A DNA stretch of 64,000 nt from Caenispirillum bisanense (GCF_900230255.1 NZ_OCNJ01000010.1:62001-126000), one strand, 5' to 3'; shown: positions 22,321 to 31,894, counted from the stretch's first letter. Program-made: numbers and translations. Notes: generated by a model not told the origin, from the sequence alone.

Positions 22321-23309
22321 CAGCACAAGCCCCCTTCACCGGCCCGACGGCGGGCATCCTCGACGCTCCGCTCGTGCCGGCGAAAGTGGTGATCGTCGAC
22401 GACATGCTGCCCAACGCCCTGCTGGCCGCCGCCGTGGTCGAGCGCCTGGACGGCGTCGAGGTCGAGGTGTTCGAGGATGCGCCGGAGGCCCTGGCGCGCT
22501 GCCGCGCCGCGCCGCCCGACCTGGTGCTGCTCGACTACGTCATGCCGGGGCTGGACGGCATCGCCTTCGCCCGCGCCCTGCGCGATGGGCTGGACGGCGA
22601 GTTCGTGCCGATCATCATGGTGACCGGAGAATCCCGCAGCGGCACCCTCGCCGAGGCCATGGCCGCCGGCGCCACCGACTTCCTCCGCAAGCCGTGGGAC
22701 GAGACGGAGCTGGAGGCCCGCGCCCGCAACATGCTCTCCCTGCGGCGGTCCTACCTGGAACTGCGCCAGAAGACGCAGGCCCTCCACGTCCTCGCCACCA
22801 CCGACCCGCTGACCGGCATTCTCAACCGCCGTGCCTTCAGCGAGGCGGCGACGGCCGAGGTCGACCGCGTGCGGCGCTACGGCCGGCCGGCCAGCCTGCT
22901 GATGATGGACATCGATTTCTTCAAGCGCATCAACGACGGCTGGGGGCATGCGGCGGGCGATGCCGTGCTGCGCACCTTCGCCGACCACTGCCGGAAGCAC
23001 CTGCGGGACACCGACCACCTCGGCCGCCTCGGCGGCGAGGAATTCGCCGTGCTGCTGCCGGAAACGGACGCGGCGGGCGCGCTGGTCCTGGCGGAACGGC
23101 TGCGCGCCGACCTGGCTGCCGTCCGTGTCACGCCGGACGACGGGCCGCCCATCGCCATGACGGTGAGCATTGGCGTCGCCGAAGCCGGGGCCGCCGAAAC
23201 CCTGGACGGGGTGCTGCGCCGCGCCGACGCCGCGCTCTACGCGGCCAAGCAAGCCGGGCGCGACCGCGTCCTGCTCGCCGACGCGCGGGCGGCCGACGGG
23301 GTCGCGTGA
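22317..23309 (+). CDS. REC-GGDEF response regulator, diguanylate cyclase
   Basis: A 330-residue PleD-like regulator. The receiver domain (about 22-140) has the acidic pair in IVDDM, the phospho-acceptor Asp in LVLLDYVMPGLDG and the Lys in LRKPWDE. The GGDEF domain (about 165-325) has an intact active site RLGGEEFAVLL and, five residues before it, an RxxD allosteric inhibition site (RDTD). It should synthesise cyclic di-GMP from two GTP and be product-inhibited. The ATG overlaps the stop of the kinase gene (ATGA), strong evidence that the kinase controls it by phosphorylation. It ends 31 bases from the convergent aldehyde dehydrogenase gene. Confidence 0.93.
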   Translation: MTAQAPFTGPTAGILDAPLVPAKVVIVDDMLPNALLAAAVVERLDGVEVEVFEDAPEALARCRAAPPDLVLLDYVMPGLDGIAFARALRDGLDGEFVPIIMVTGESRSGTLAEAMAAGATDFLRKPWDETELEARARNMLSLRRSYLELRQKTQALHVLATTDPLTGILNRRAFSEAATAEVDRVRRYGRPASLLMMDIDFFKRINDGWGHAAGDAVLRTFADHCRKHLRDTDHLGRLGGEEFAVLLPETDAAGALVLAERLRADLAAVRVTPDDGPPIAMTVSIGVAEAGAAETLDGVLRRADAALYAAKQAGRDRVLLADARAADGVA

Positions 23310-23340
23310 CACCCATGGCCGCCCGCCGCCGGGAGGCGCA

Positions 23341-24918
23341 TCAGCCGCGCCAGACGGTGCGGCTCTGCTCGCGCATGAACTGCTGGACGTAGTACGGCCC
23401 GAGCCCGCCCTTGCCGGTGGTGCCCGATCCCTTCCAGCCGCAGAAGCTCTGGATGCCCGGCCACGCGCCGGTGGTGGCGCCGCTGGCGCGGTTGGCGTAG
23501 AGGGCGCCCGCCTCGGCGCGGTCGAGGAACAGGGCGAGGTCCGCCTCGTCGCGGGCGTAGCACCCGGCGGTGAGCCCGAAGTCCACCGCATTGCCGTCGG
23601 CGATGGCCTCGCCGAGGTCGGTGTAGCCGAGCACCGACAGGACCGGCAGGAACAGTTCCTCCTTGTTCAGCCGGTGATCGCGGGGCAGGTCGGCGACGAT
23701 GGTCGGCTGCACGTAACATCCGTGGTCGTAGAGGCCGCCGGTCAGCCGCTCGCCGCCGGTCAGGATGACACCCTCCCGCCGCGCCTCGGCCGCCGCGGCT
23801 TGGAAGCGGTCGAGGGCGGCCTGGTTGATGACCGGCCCCATGAAGACGTCGCGCTCCGCCGGATCGCCGACCGTCACCCGCGCCGTGGCGGCGAGCAGCT
23901 TGTCGAGGAAGGCCGCGCGCACGTCGTCGTGGACGTAGACCTTCGATCCGGCGGAACACTTCTGCCCCTGCAGGCCGAAGGCGGAGCGCAAAACCCCTTC
24001 CGTGGCGGCGTCGAGGTCGGCGCTCGGGGTGACGTAGGTCGGGTTCTTGCCGCCCATCTCGACGATGACCGGCCGGTTGAAGCGACCCGCCGCCACCTGG
24101 CGCAGCAGGCCCATGCCGACGGCGTGACTGCCGGTGAAGGCGAAGCCGTCGATGCCGGGGTGGGCGGTCAGCGCCCGGCCGGTCTCGGCACCGCCGCACA
24201 GGAGCGCGACCACGCCCTCTGGCAGCCCGGCCGCCTCCGCCGCCGCGACCAGCAGCGCGCCGGTGAGGCCGGCGGCCGGGCTCGGCTTGTAGACCACCGT
24301 GTTGCCGGCCACCAGGGCCGCCGACATCATATTGACCGACAGGGCCAGCGGGAAGTTGAACGGCGCGATCACCGCGAACACGCCCACCGGCCGCAGGCGG
24401 TCGGAGGTTTCCTCGGCCTCGAAGGCACGCGCGAGCGGGCGCTCGAAGCCGGCGTTCTCCTCCATCTGGTCGCAGTAGTAGCGGGCGAGGTCGACGGCTT
24501 CCTCCGCCTCGCCCACCGCTTCCATGCGCGACTTGCCCACTTCCAGGAGGCAGGCGACGGCGAGGTCGTACTTGCGGCGGTCCAGTTCCGCGGCGAAGGC
24601 CCGCACGGCGGCGACCCGCTCGCGCCACGGCAGGGCGCCCCAGTCGCGGGCGGCCGCCCGGGCGGCGGAGACGGCGCGGTCGACGGCGGCGGCATCGGCC
24701 GCCCGGAAGCGCCCGAGCAGCAGCCGGTCGTCGATGGGACTGCGCGCCTCGTAGAGCGCGCCGCCCTCGTCCGCGCGGCCGGCGATGCGGTTGGGCCAGT
24801 CCTTGCCGAGCGCACCGTCCCGCGCCTCGGGGATCAGGCGGTCGAGCAGGGCGTGGACACCGGAGAAGTCGGCGCGGATGTTGGAATAGGTGACGCGCGG
24901 CAGGGTCGTCTCGGTCAT
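23341..24918 (-). CDS. NAD-dependent aldehyde dehydrogenase, RocA/P5CDH-like
   Basis: A 525-residue ALDH-superfamily enzyme closest in motif to delta-1-pyrroline-5-carboxylate (glutamate semialdehyde) dehydrogenases. The catalytic Cys is in GLQGQKCSAGSKVYV, the general-base Glu in IVEMGGKNPTYV, and the cofactor segment in PFNFPLALSVNM. The protein starts MTETTLPRVTYSNIRADFSG. It is the last gene of a nine-gene leftward catabolic operon, 23 bases after the BKACE gene, which makes a semialdehyde intermediate of the operon's own pathway a more likely substrate than proline-derived P5C. No proline dehydrogenase is in the window. Confidence 0.85.
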   Translation of the reverse strand: MTETTLPRVTYSNIRADFSGVHALLDRLIPEARDGALGKDWPNRIAGRADEGGALYEARSPIDDRLLLGRFRAADAAAVDRAVSAARAAARDWGALPWRERVAAVRAFAAELDRRKYDLAVACLLEVGKSRMEAVGEAEEAVDLARYYCDQMEENAGFERPLARAFEAEETSDRLRPVGVFAVIAPFNFPLALSVNMMSAALVAGNTVVYKPSPAAGLTGALLVAAAEAAGLPEGVVALLCGGAETGRALTAHPGIDGFAFTGSHAVGMGLLRQVAAGRFNRPVIVEMGGKNPTYVTPSADLDAATEGVLRSAFGLQGQKCSAGSKVYVHDDVRAAFLDKLLAATARVTVGDPAERDVFMGPVINQAALDRFQAAAAEARREGVILTGGERLTGGLYDHGCYVQPTIVADLPRDHRLNKEELFLPVLSVLGYTDLGEAIADGNAVDFGLTAGCYARDEADLALFLDRAEAGALYANRASGATTGAWPGIQSFCGWKGSGTTGKGGLGPYYVQQFMREQSRTVWRG

Positions 24919-24941
24919 CGGGCTGTCTCTCCTCTATGGCG

Positions 24942-25775
24942 TCAGGTCGGCGGCAGGGTCAGCAGGCGGCGGGCTTCCGCAGCGGTCGCCGGACGGCGCC
25001 CGCGGGCGGTGCAGGCTTCCACGGCTACCCGCACCAGGGCGGCGTTGCTGTCGGCCAGGCTGTCGCGGCCGAGGCGGATGTTGTCTTCCAGGCCCGTCCG
25101 CAGGTGCCCGCCGAGGTCGAGCGCCCAGTCGTGCAGCGGGCGCTGCGCCCGGCCGATGCCGGCGGCCGTCCAGGTGGCGTCGGGTGCGAGGCGGCGCAGC
25201 TCGGCGACCATGAACTCCAGCGCCTCGCGTCGGGCGGGCAGGGCGTTGCGGATGCCCATGACGAACTGCACGTGCAGCGGCCGCGCGAGCAGGCCGTCCT
25301 CCGCCATGCGCACGGCGGTGTAGAGCATGGACAGGTCGAACACCTCGATCTCCGGCTTGACGGTGGTCTCGGCGAACACGGCCGCCAGACGCTCCACGAA
25401 GTCGGGCGGGTTGGGATAGATGCTGGTCGGGAAGTTCACCGACCCGGTGGCCAGCGATCCCATGTCGGGCTTCAGCCTCAGCGGCGCGATGCGGTCCTCG
25501 TAGTCCCGGCCGCGGCCGCCGGTGGAGAACTGCACGATCATGCCCGGGCAGTGACGGCGCACGCCCTCAAGGACGCGGACGAAGCGGTCGACGTCGGACG
25601 ACGGGGCCTCGTCGTCGTCGCGCACGTGGACGTGGACGAGGCTGGCGCCGGCCTCGAAGGCTTCGTGGGTGCTCTCGACCTGCTCGGCGGGCGTCACGGG
25701 CACCGCCGGCGTGTCCGCCTTGCGGGGGACGGAGCCGGTGATGGCGACGGCGATGATGACGGGCGTATCGGTCAC
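24942..25775 (-). CDS. beta-keto acid cleavage enzyme (BKACE, DUF849) family protein
   Basis: A 277-residue TIM-barrel protein of the BKACE/3-keto-5-aminohexanoate cleavage family. These enzymes condense a beta-keto acid with acetyl-CoA and split it to acetoacetate and a new acyl-CoA. The zinc-binding pair is in ASLVHVHVRDDD, and other conserved pieces are IVQFSTGGRGR, RLKPDMGSLATGSVNF, the strand KPEIEVFDLSML and VGLEDN-like GLEDNIRLGRD near the C-terminus. Start is the GTG at 25775, with GAGG nine bases upstream. Substrate specificity in the family is set by few residues and cannot be read here. Its position with acyl-CoA ligases, dehydrogenases and a thiolase points to the end of a beta-oxidation-like path. 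Confidence 0.88.
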   Translation of the reverse strand: MTDTPVIIAVAITGSVPRKADTPAVPVTPAEQVESTHEAFEAGASLVHVHVRDDDEAPSSDVDRFVRVLEGVRRHCPGMIVQFSTGGRGRDYEDRIAPLRLKPDMGSLATGSVNFPTSIYPNPPDFVERLAAVFAETTVKPEIEVFDLSMLYTAVRMAEDGLLARPLHVQFVMGIRNALPARREALEFMVAELRRLAPDATWTAAGIGRAQRPLHDWALDLGGHLRTGLEDNIRLGRDSLADSNAALVRVAVEACTARGRRPATAAEARRLLTLPPT

Positions 25776-25830
25776 TGCGTACCTCGCTCTGTGGAAGGGG
25801 CTCGGGGGCCGGCTGCTCGGGGCCGCGTCG

Positions 25831-26595
25831 TCACGACAGGCGGGCGCCGCCGTCGAGGCGGTAGCAGGTGGCGTTGACGTAGGGGTTGCCGATGACGTGG
25901 TGGACGAGGTCGGCGAATTCCGCCGGATCGCCGAGCCGGTCGGGATAGAGAAGCGACCGCTGAAGCGCCGCGACACCCGTCGCGGGGATGGCGTCGAAGA
26001 TCGGGGTCTCGAACAGCCCGGGCGCGATGGCGACGCAGCGCACGGCATGCTCCTGCAGGTCGCGGGCGACGGGCAGGGACAGGCCGACGATGGCGGCCTT
26101 GCTTGCGGCATAGGCGGCCTGGCCGCGCTGGCCGTCGAAGGCGGCGACCGAGGCGGTGTTGACGATGACGCCGCGTTCGCCCGTCGCCGGGTCGGGCGTG
26201 TTGGCGACCATGCGCTCGGCGGCCAGGCGCATGACGTTGAAGGTGCCCGTCAGGTTGATGTCGATCACCCGCCGCCACAGGTCCAGATCGTGGGCGGCGC
26301 CGCGGGAGACGATCTTGGCCGAGGACGGGACGCCGGCGCAGTTGACGGCAAAGCGCACGGCGCCGAAGGCCTCGCCGCACAGGTCCAACGCCGCCGTCAC
26401 CGCCGCCGGGTCGCGCACGTCGGCGACCGCCGGGCGTGCCCGCTCGCCGAGGGCGGCGGCGGCGTGCGTCACGGCGTCCTCGTCCAGGTCCAGGAGCACC
26501 ACGCGCGCGCCTGCCGCCGCGAGGCGGGCGGCGACGGCGCGGCCAAGCCCGGAGGCGGCGCCGGTGACGATGCCGGGCGTGTCTTCCAGAGTCAT
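25831..26595 (-). CDS. short-chain dehydrogenase, 3-hydroxyacyl-CoA type
   Basis: A 254-residue classical SDR. It shows the cofactor motif TGAASGLG, the acidic residue in VVLLDLDED indicating NAD preference, NCAG in VNCAGVP, and the catalytic Tyr-Lys in AAYAASKAA after the Ser of NTASVAAF. The overall pattern (FAVNCAGVPSSAKIVSRG, GLFETPIFDAIP) resembles HSD17B10-like 3-hydroxy-2-methylacyl-CoA dehydrogenases. It lies 13 bases after the acyl-CoA synthetase gene and 55 before the BKACE gene. It most likely oxidises a 3-hydroxyacyl-CoA intermediate; the exact substrate is inferred only from family and operon. Confidence 0.9.
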   Translation of the reverse strand: MTLEDTPGIVTGAASGLGRAVAARLAAAGARVVLLDLDEDAVTHAAAALGERARPAVADVRDPAAVTAALDLCGEAFGAVRFAVNCAGVPSSAKIVSRGAAHDLDLWRRVIDINLTGTFNVMRLAAERMVANTPDPATGERGVIVNTASVAAFDGQRGQAAYAASKAAIVGLSLPVARDLQEHAVRCVAIAPGLFETPIFDAIPATGVAALQRSLLYPDRLGDPAEFADLVHHVIGNPYVNATCYRLDGGARLS

Positions 26596-26608
26596 GGCGG
26601 CGGCCCCC

Positions 26609-28129
26609 TCATGTCTCGGCCCCGGCGGCGAGCAGGTCGGCCGCTTGCCGGCGCAGGACGTGGCGTTGCACCTTGCGGCCGTTGGGGCCGACGGTGGTGG
26701 GGAACTCCGCACACCGCACCACGCGCGCCGGCACCTTGTAGCCGGCGAGCCCGGCGCGGCAGTGGGCGATGACGTCCGCCTCGGCCGCCGTGCCGACGAC
26801 GAAGGCGACGGCCACCAGACGGTCGCCGCTCGGGGCGGCGACGACAACGCAGGCCTCCACGTCCGGCAGCGCCTCGATATGCTTCTCGATCTCCGCCGGG
26901 GAGACGAGGAAGCCGCCGAGGCGCACCGCGTCGCCGAGCCGGCCGTGGAAGACGAAGCCGCCGTCGTCGGTCAGTTCCGCCAGGTCGCCCGTGCGGAAGA
27001 AGCCGTCGTCGGTGAAGGCCTCCGCCGTCGCCTCCGGGTCGCCGAGGTAGCGGCGGAACAGCGAGGGCCCCTTGATCTCCAGCGATCCCTTGGACCCGGC
27101 CGGCAGCACGGCGCCGGTCTCGGGATCGCGCACGCGCAACTCCGTCGCCGCATCCACCGGCACGCCGCCGCCGAGGTGCGCCCGCTCGCCCTCGGGCTGG
27201 AGCGCGAACAGGGCCTGGCACTCGCTCATGCCGTAGAGGCCGCGTAAGGGGATGCCGACGGCGGCGGCGCGCTCGGGCAGGTCGGCCAAGGCCGGCGAGA
27301 AGGCCGCGAAGCCGAACAGCCGCATGCCCGGGAGCGGGCCGGGCAGGGCGCGGACGAAGGCATCGGCCATCTCGTCGCTGCCGTAGCAGTGGCTCGGGCG
27401 GTGACGCATGGCCATGCCCGTCAGCACGTGGGGCGCGAAGTAGGGCGGCACCAGGCTGTCGACACCCGCATGCAGGGCGGCGAGCAACTGGCAGAAGCCG
27501 AAGATGCCGCAGAACGGCAGCGCCTGCAGGCTCGGGCCGGGGCCGAAGCCGTGGGCCTGCGCCACGGCCTGCGCATGGCGCACCAGGGTCGCCTGGTCGT
27601 GCAGCACCAGCTTGGGGCGGCTGGTGGTGCCCGAGGTGGTGAAGACCGCCACCGGAGCCTCAGGCCGCGACAGGTCGTCGTCCAGCGGCGCCGTCGTCTC
27701 CACCTCGGCCCAGGTCACCGCCCGGCGGCCGGGCAGGGGAGAGCCTCCCGCCGGTACCACCACGGTCTCCACCGCCGCGAGGTCGTCGGCGGGGATGGCG
27801 GCGAGGATGCCGGCGAAGTCGATGGCCTTGAAGGCGGGGTCGACGGCCAGCACCTTGCAGCCCGACCGCCGCAGGATGTCGCCCACCTCCGTCGCCCGGT
27901 AGCGGGTGTTGAGCGACACGGCGATGACGCCGCGGCGGGCGCAGGCGAACAGCAGGGCCACCCACATGGGGCCGTTGGGCAGCCACAGCCCGACCGCATC
28001 GCCGGGGCCGACGCCGACGGCCGCCAGGGCGGCCGCGGCGCGCCGCGACAGCAGATCGAGCTCGGCCGCCGAGACGCGCCCCTCGGGCGTCACCAGGGCA
28101 CCGTTCAGCAGGGTCGGGAGCGTGCTCAA
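26609..28129 (-). CDS. AMP-forming acyl-CoA synthetase
   Basis: A 506-residue member of the ANL superfamily that activates a carboxylic acid as acyl-adenylate and then CoA thioester. The A3 ATP loop is the slightly unusual TTSGTTSRPKLVLHD. A5 is in GLYGMSECQALF, A7 in FRTGDLAEL and A8 near GRLGDAVRLGGFLVSP. The usual C-terminal catalytic Lys region is GPNGRKVQRHVLR. Start is a TTG at 28129, supported by TGGAGG seven bases upstream. It follows the thioesterase gene by 19 bases. A second ligase of another subfamily lies at 33298, so the regulon can activate two acids or one acid at two stages. Confidence 0.9.
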   Translation of the reverse strand: MSTLPTLLNGALVTPEGRVSAAELDLLSRRAAAALAAVGVGPGDAVGLWLPNGPMWVALLFACARRGVIAVSLNTRYRATEVGDILRRSGCKVLAVDPAFKAIDFAGILAAIPADDLAAVETVVVPAGGSPLPGRRAVTWAEVETTAPLDDDLSRPEAPVAVFTTSGTTSRPKLVLHDQATLVRHAQAVAQAHGFGPGPSLQALPFCGIFGFCQLLAALHAGVDSLVPPYFAPHVLTGMAMRHRPSHCYGSDEMADAFVRALPGPLPGMRLFGFAAFSPALADLPERAAAVGIPLRGLYGMSECQALFALQPEGERAHLGGGVPVDAATELRVRDPETGAVLPAGSKGSLEIKGPSLFRRYLGDPEATAEAFTDDGFFRTGDLAELTDDGGFVFHGRLGDAVRLGGFLVSPAEIEKHIEALPDVEACVVVAAPSGDRLVAVAFVVGTAAEADVIAHCRAGLAGYKVPARVVRCAEFPTTVGPNGRKVQRHVLRRQAADLLAAGAET

Positions 28130-28148
28130 GGCCGGGCCTCCATCGGGG

Positions 28149-28595
28149 TCAGGTCGCGGTCTCCGTCACCGCGATGCGGGCCAGCGCCTCGCGCATGGCC
28201 GGCGGCAGGGGAACGGGGCGGCGGGTCTCGCGGTCGACGTAGACGTGGATGAAGTGCCCCGCCGCCGCCGGGGCCGGCTCGTCGCCGCGGAACAGGCCCA
28301 CCTCATAGCGCACGCTGCTGTTGCCGAGCTTCGCCACCCGCAGCCCGGCCTCGACCCGGTCGGGGAAGGTGATGGGGGCGAAGTAGCTGCAGCTCGTCTC
28401 GATGACCAGCCCGATGACCGGGCTGGTGGCGATCTCCAGCACGCCGGTGTCGATCAGGTAGCGGTTCACGACGGTGTCGAAGTAGCTGTAGTAGACCACG
28501 TTGTTGACGTGGCCATAGACATCGTTGTCCATCCAGCGCGTCGGGATGGTGAGGAAATGGGGGTAGGCGGAGCGGTCTTCGGTCTTGCGGGACAT
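28149..28595 (-). CDS. 4HBT-family acyl-CoA thioesterase
   Basis: A 148-residue hot-dog-fold thioesterase of the YbgC/4-hydroxybenzoyl-CoA type. The catalytic Asp and its surroundings are in RWMDNDVYGHVNNVVYYSYF near residue 22, and the long helix and strands that follow (ETSCSYFAPITFPDRVEAGL) match the family. It hydrolyses acyl-CoA esters in the cytoplasm. In this operon it may release CoA from dead-end thioesters or produce the free keto acid that the BKACE enzyme needs. That second role is attractive but inferred. It is 22 bases downstream of the Fe-alcohol dehydrogenase gene. Confidence 0.9.
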   Translation of the reverse strand: MSRKTEDRSAYPHFLTIPTRWMDNDVYGHVNNVVYYSYFDTVVNRYLIDTGVLEIATSPVIGLVIETSCSYFAPITFPDRVEAGLRVAKLGNSSVRYEVGLFRGDEPAPAAAGHFIHVYVDRETRRPVPLPPAMREALARIAVTETAT

Positions 28596-28617
28596 GGCCT
28601 GGCGTCCTTCCGTGCCG

Positions 28618-29772
28618 TCAGAGAATGGAGCGGTAGATGGCGAGCGCCGCCTCGGGCGTGAGGTCGCGCGGGTTGTTGACCAGCAGGCGCTCGATCTTCA
28701 TGGCGTCACGTGCGAGCAGGTCGAGGTCGCCCTCGCCGACGCCGACCTCGCGCAGCGTCTGGGCGAAGGGCATGCGGCCGACCATGTCGGTCATGGTGGC
28801 GATGAAGGCGTCGCAGGCCTCGGCGGCGTCGGCGAAGGTGCGGCCGGGGCAGGTCACCGCCGCCAGCTCGGCGTAGAGGGCCTCCGCCGCCGGCCGGTTG
28901 TAGGCCAGCACCGGCGCGAGCACGAGGGCGTTGCTCAGGCCGTGCGGCACGTGGAAGTGGCCGCCGAGCGGATAGGCGAGGGCGTGAACGGCGGCCACCG
29001 GCGCATTGGCGAAGGCGATGCCGGCGAGGCACGACCCCAGCAGCATGGCCGAGCGCGCCTCGATGTCGCGGCCGTCGGCGATCACCCGGTCCATGTTGGC
29101 GGCGAGCAGCCCGAGGGCCTTGAGCGCCATGGCGTCGGAGATGGGGTTCTTCTTGTGCCTGCTGGTATAGGCCTCGATGGCGTGCACCATGGCGTCGATG
29201 CCGGTGGCGGCGGTGACCGCCGGCGGCAGTCCGAGCGTCAGGTCGGCGTCGAGCAGGGCGACGTCGGGGTAGAGCAGGGGCGTGACCACGCCCTTCTTCT
29301 CCTGCGTCGGCGTCGTCACGATGGAGATGGGCGTCACCTCCGACCCCGTGCCGGCGGTGGTCGGCACCTGGATCAGGGGCAGGCGCGGCCCCTTGGCGAG
29401 GCCGATGCCATAGATCTCGGCCAGCGCCTGCGGCGTGCCGCACAGCAGGGCGACCAGCTTCGCCGTATCCATGGAACTGCCGCCGCCAAGGCCGACGACG
29501 GCATCGATGCGCGCCTCGCGGGCCCTGGCGACGGCAGCCTCGACCGAGGCTTCGGGCGGGTCGGCCTCGACGTCGCTGAACAGGACGGTGTCGAGGCCGC
29601 TTTCCGTCAGCGACGCTTCGGCGCCGTGCAGCAGGCCCGCCTTCACGAGGCCGGGGTCGGTGACCAGCAGCACGCGGCGGGCGCCCAACTCGGCGCACAG
29701 GCGGCCGAGGTGGCGGATGCCGCCGGTCTCGCACAGGATGCGCGGGGTGGTTTCGAAGGTGATCGCGTTCAT
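28618..29772 (-). CDS. iron-containing alcohol dehydrogenase
   Basis: A 384-residue group III (Fe-type) alcohol dehydrogenase. It has the NAD-binding segment GLGGGSSMDTAK, the family motif IQVPTTAGTGSEVTP, and the metal-binding region with DAMVHAIEAYTS, AVHALAYPLGG and HVPHGLSNAL. Members reduce or oxidise alcohols, including hydroxy acids such as 4-hydroxybutyrate. Paired with the aldehyde dehydrogenase at the operon's end, it suggests that an omega-hydroxy or side-chain alcohol is oxidised to aldehyde and then acid. The length and N-terminus are normal. It is 17 bases after the thiolase gene. Confidence 0.92.
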   Translation of the reverse strand: MNAITFETTPRILCETGGIRHLGRLCAELGARRVLLVTDPGLVKAGLLHGAEASLTESGLDTVLFSDVEADPPEASVEAAVARAREARIDAVVGLGGGSSMDTAKLVALLCGTPQALAEIYGIGLAKGPRLPLIQVPTTAGTGSEVTPISIVTTPTQEKKGVVTPLLYPDVALLDADLTLGLPPAVTAATGIDAMVHAIEAYTSRHKKNPISDAMALKALGLLAANMDRVIADGRDIEARSAMLLGSCLAGIAFANAPVAAVHALAYPLGGHFHVPHGLSNALVLAPVLAYNRPAAEALYAELAAVTCPGRTFADAAEACDAFIATMTDMVGRMPFAQTLREVGVGEGDLDLLARDAMKIERLLVNNPRDLTPEAALAIYRSIL

Positions 29773-29789
29773 GGACGGATTTCCTTTCG

Positions 29790-30992
29790 TCAGGCCACTT
29801 CGAACAGGCCGGCTGCGCCCATGCCGCCGCCGACGCACATGGTGACGACGACGTACTTCACGCCGCGCCGCCGCCCCTCGATCAGCGCGTGGCCGACCAT
29901 GCGGGAGCCGGACATGCCGTAAGGGTGGCCGATGGCGATGGCGCCGCCGTTCACGTTCAGGCGCTCGTCGGGGATGCCGAGGCGGTCGCGACAGGGAATG
30001 ACCTGGGCGGCGAAGGCCTCGTTCAGTTCCCACAGACCGATGTCGTCGACCCGGAGGCCGTGGGCGGCGAGCAGTTTGGGCACGGCGAAGACAGGCCCCA
30101 TGCCCATCTCGTCAGGGTCGCAGCCGGCGACGGCGATGCCGCGGTAGACGCCGAGCGGGGCGAGGCCGCGCCGTTCCGCCTCGCGGCGCTCCATGACCAC
30201 GCAGGCGGAGGCACCGTCGGACAGCTGCGAGGCGTTGCCGGCGGTGACGTACTCGCCGACCGCCACCTGCTGCCCGTCGCGGAACACCGGCGCCAGTTTG
30301 GCGAGGCTTTCCAGGCTGGTGCCGGGGCGGTTGCCTTCGTCCCGCTCCAGGGTGACGTCGCGGTGCGACACCGCACCCGTGGCGCGGTCGACCACCGCCA
30401 TGCGGGCGGTCAGCGGCACGATCTCGGCATCGAACCGGCCGGCGGCCTGGGCCTCGGCGGTGCGCGCCTGGGATTGCACGGCATAGGCGTCCTGCGCCTC
30501 GCGCGAAATCCCGCAGCGGCGCGAGACGATTTCCGCCGTCTCCACCATGGAGATGAAGATGTCCGGGCGGTGCTCCACCAGCCAGGGGTCGCGCCAGCGG
30601 TGGGTGTTCATGCGCTCGGTCTGCACCAGCGACACCGACTCGAGGCCGCCGCCGACGGTGACGGTCATGCCGTCGGCGATGATCTGGCGGGCGGCGATGG
30701 CGATGGCCATGAGGCCCGAGGCGCACTGGCGGTCGACGCTCATGGCCGCGACCGAGGTCGGCAGCCCGGCCCGCAGGGCGCTCTGGCGGGCGATGTTCAT
30801 GTGGGTGGAGCCCTGTTGCAGGGCGGCCCCCAGGATGACGTCGTCCACCTCGGCCGGATCGACGCCCGCGCGGTCGAGGGCGTGGCGGATGGCGTGCCCG
30901 CCCAGCGCCGGCGCTTCCAGGTCGTTGAAGGCGCCGCGGTAGGCCTTGCCGATGGGCGTGCGGGCGGTGGAGACGATGACGGCTTCTCGCAT
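29790..30992 (-). CDS. acetyl-CoA acyltransferase (thiolase)
   Basis: A 400-residue thiolase II that cleaves 3-ketoacyl-CoA with CoA to acetyl-CoA and a shortened acyl-CoA. The nucleophilic Cys is in [12 protein letters not shown] near residue 91. The catalytic His is in [17 protein letters not shown] and the second Cys in [17 protein letters not shown] at the C-terminus. The opening [19 protein letters not shown] is standard for degradative FadA-type enzymes. It is the third gene of the leftward operon, 17 bases behind the SDR gene. With the MaoC hydratase and SDR upstream it completes a beta-oxidation turn except for the acyl-CoA dehydrogenase, which is absent from the window. Confidence 0.94.
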   Translation of the reverse strand: MREAVIVSTARTPIGKAYRGAFNDLEAPALGGHAIRHALDRAGVDPAEVDDVILGAALQQGSTHMNIARQSALRAGLPTSVAAMSVDRQCASGLMAIAIAARQIIADGMTVTVGGGLESVSLVQTERMNTHRWRDPWLVEHRPDIFISMVETAEIVSRRCGISREAQDAYAVQSQARTAEAQAAGRFDAEIVPLTARMAVVDRATGAVSHRDVTLERDEGNRPGTSLESLAKLAPVFRDGQQVAVGEYVTAGNASQLSDGASACVVMERREAERRGLAPLGVYRGIAVAGCDPDEMGMGPVFAVPKLLAAHGLRVDDIGLWELNEAFAAQVIPCRDRLGIPDERLNVNGGAIAIGHPYGMSGSRMVGHALIEGRRRGVKYVVVTMCVGGGMGAAGLFEVA

Positions 30993-31009
30993 GGCGCGGC
31001 CCCCGGCGG

Positions 31010-31894
31010 TCAGGATGCGGTGCGGCGGGCGGCGCCGGCGCGCGACAGGATGCGCTCGACGTGCTGCGGCCCGGATTCGAACTCGGTCGGCGCGCCCATG
31101 TCGGCGATGCGGTCGAAGGCGGCGGCGACGGCTTCGGGCGTGCGCTCGTCCTCAGGCAGGAAAACGCCCTCGGACTCGACGATGGCGAGGCGGGCGTAGG
31201 TGCCGGCGCCGGCCAGCAGGACGGTGCGGCTCGGGGCGTTTTCCGACACCAGGAACAGGGCGGCGGGGGTGGCGTATTCCGGCTTCAGGGCGGCGAGCGC
31301 GTCGGCGTCGAACAGGTCCTGGGTCATGCGGGTGGCGGCGGTCGGGGCCAGCGCATTGACGCAGATGCCGTACTTGGCGCCTTCCAGGTGCAGCACGTTC
31401 ATCAGGCCGACCTGGCCGGCCTTGGCGGCGCCGTAGTTGGACTGGCCGAAGTTGCCGTAGACGCCCGAGGTCGACGTGGTCATGAGGATGCGGCCGTACT
31501 GCTGCTCGCGCATGATGGCCCACACCGCCTTGCTGCAGGTCGCCGCGCCCATGAGGTGGACGTCGACCACGGCGCGGAAGTCTTCCAGCGCCATCTTCAC
31601 GAAGGTCTTGTCGCGCAGGATGCCGGCGTTGTTGATGAGGATGTCGATGCGGCCCCAGGCCTCCATGGCGCGGCCGACCATGGCGTCGACCTGGGCGGCG
31701 TCGGTGACGTCGACGGCGGCGGCCATGGCCTCGCCGCCGGCGGCGCGGACTTCCTCGGCCACCGCCTCGGCGCCGCTCATGTCGGCGATGACCACCTTGG
31801 CGCCGCGGGCGGCCAGGGCGAGGGCGTGGGACCGGCCGAGCCCGGTGCCGGCGCCGGTGACGATGGCGACGCGGCCGTCGAATCGCAGGGACAT
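31010..31894 (-). CDS. SDR 3-hydroxyacyl-CoA dehydrogenase (multifunctional-enzyme-2-like)
   Basis: A 294-residue SDR resembling the dehydrogenase module of peroxisomal multifunctional enzyme type 2. It shows [24 protein letters not shown] (NAD-type acidic residue), [12 protein letters not shown], the catalytic Ser in [12 protein letters not shown], and Tyr-Lys in [13 protein letters not shown]. It probably oxidises (3R)-hydroxyacyl-CoA produced by the adjacent MaoC hydratase, the same R-specific pairing seen in sterol and branched-chain side-chain oxidation. AAGGAGC precedes its ATG. It starts 11 bases after the MaoC stop. Confidence 0.92.
   Translation of the reverse strand: MSLRFDGRVAIVTGAGTGLGRSHALALAARGAKVVIADMSGAEAVAEEVRAAGGEAMAAAVDVTDAAQVDAMVGRAMEAWGRIDILINNAGILRDKTFVKMALEDFRAVVDVHLMGAATCSKAVWAIMREQQYGRILMTTSTSGVYGNFGQSNYGAAKAGQVGLMNVLHLEGAKYGICVNALAPTAATRMTQDLFDADALAALKPEYATPAALFLVSENAPSRTVLLAGAGTYARLAIVESEGVFLPEDERTPEAVAAAFDRIADMGAPTEFESGPQHVERILSRAGAARRTAS

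Noticed and set aside
23341-24918. Assignment of the aldehyde dehydrogenase as proline-catabolic P5C dehydrogenase
   Set aside because: The motifs resemble RocA, but there is no proline dehydrogenase, and the gene belongs to an acyl-CoA catabolic operon.
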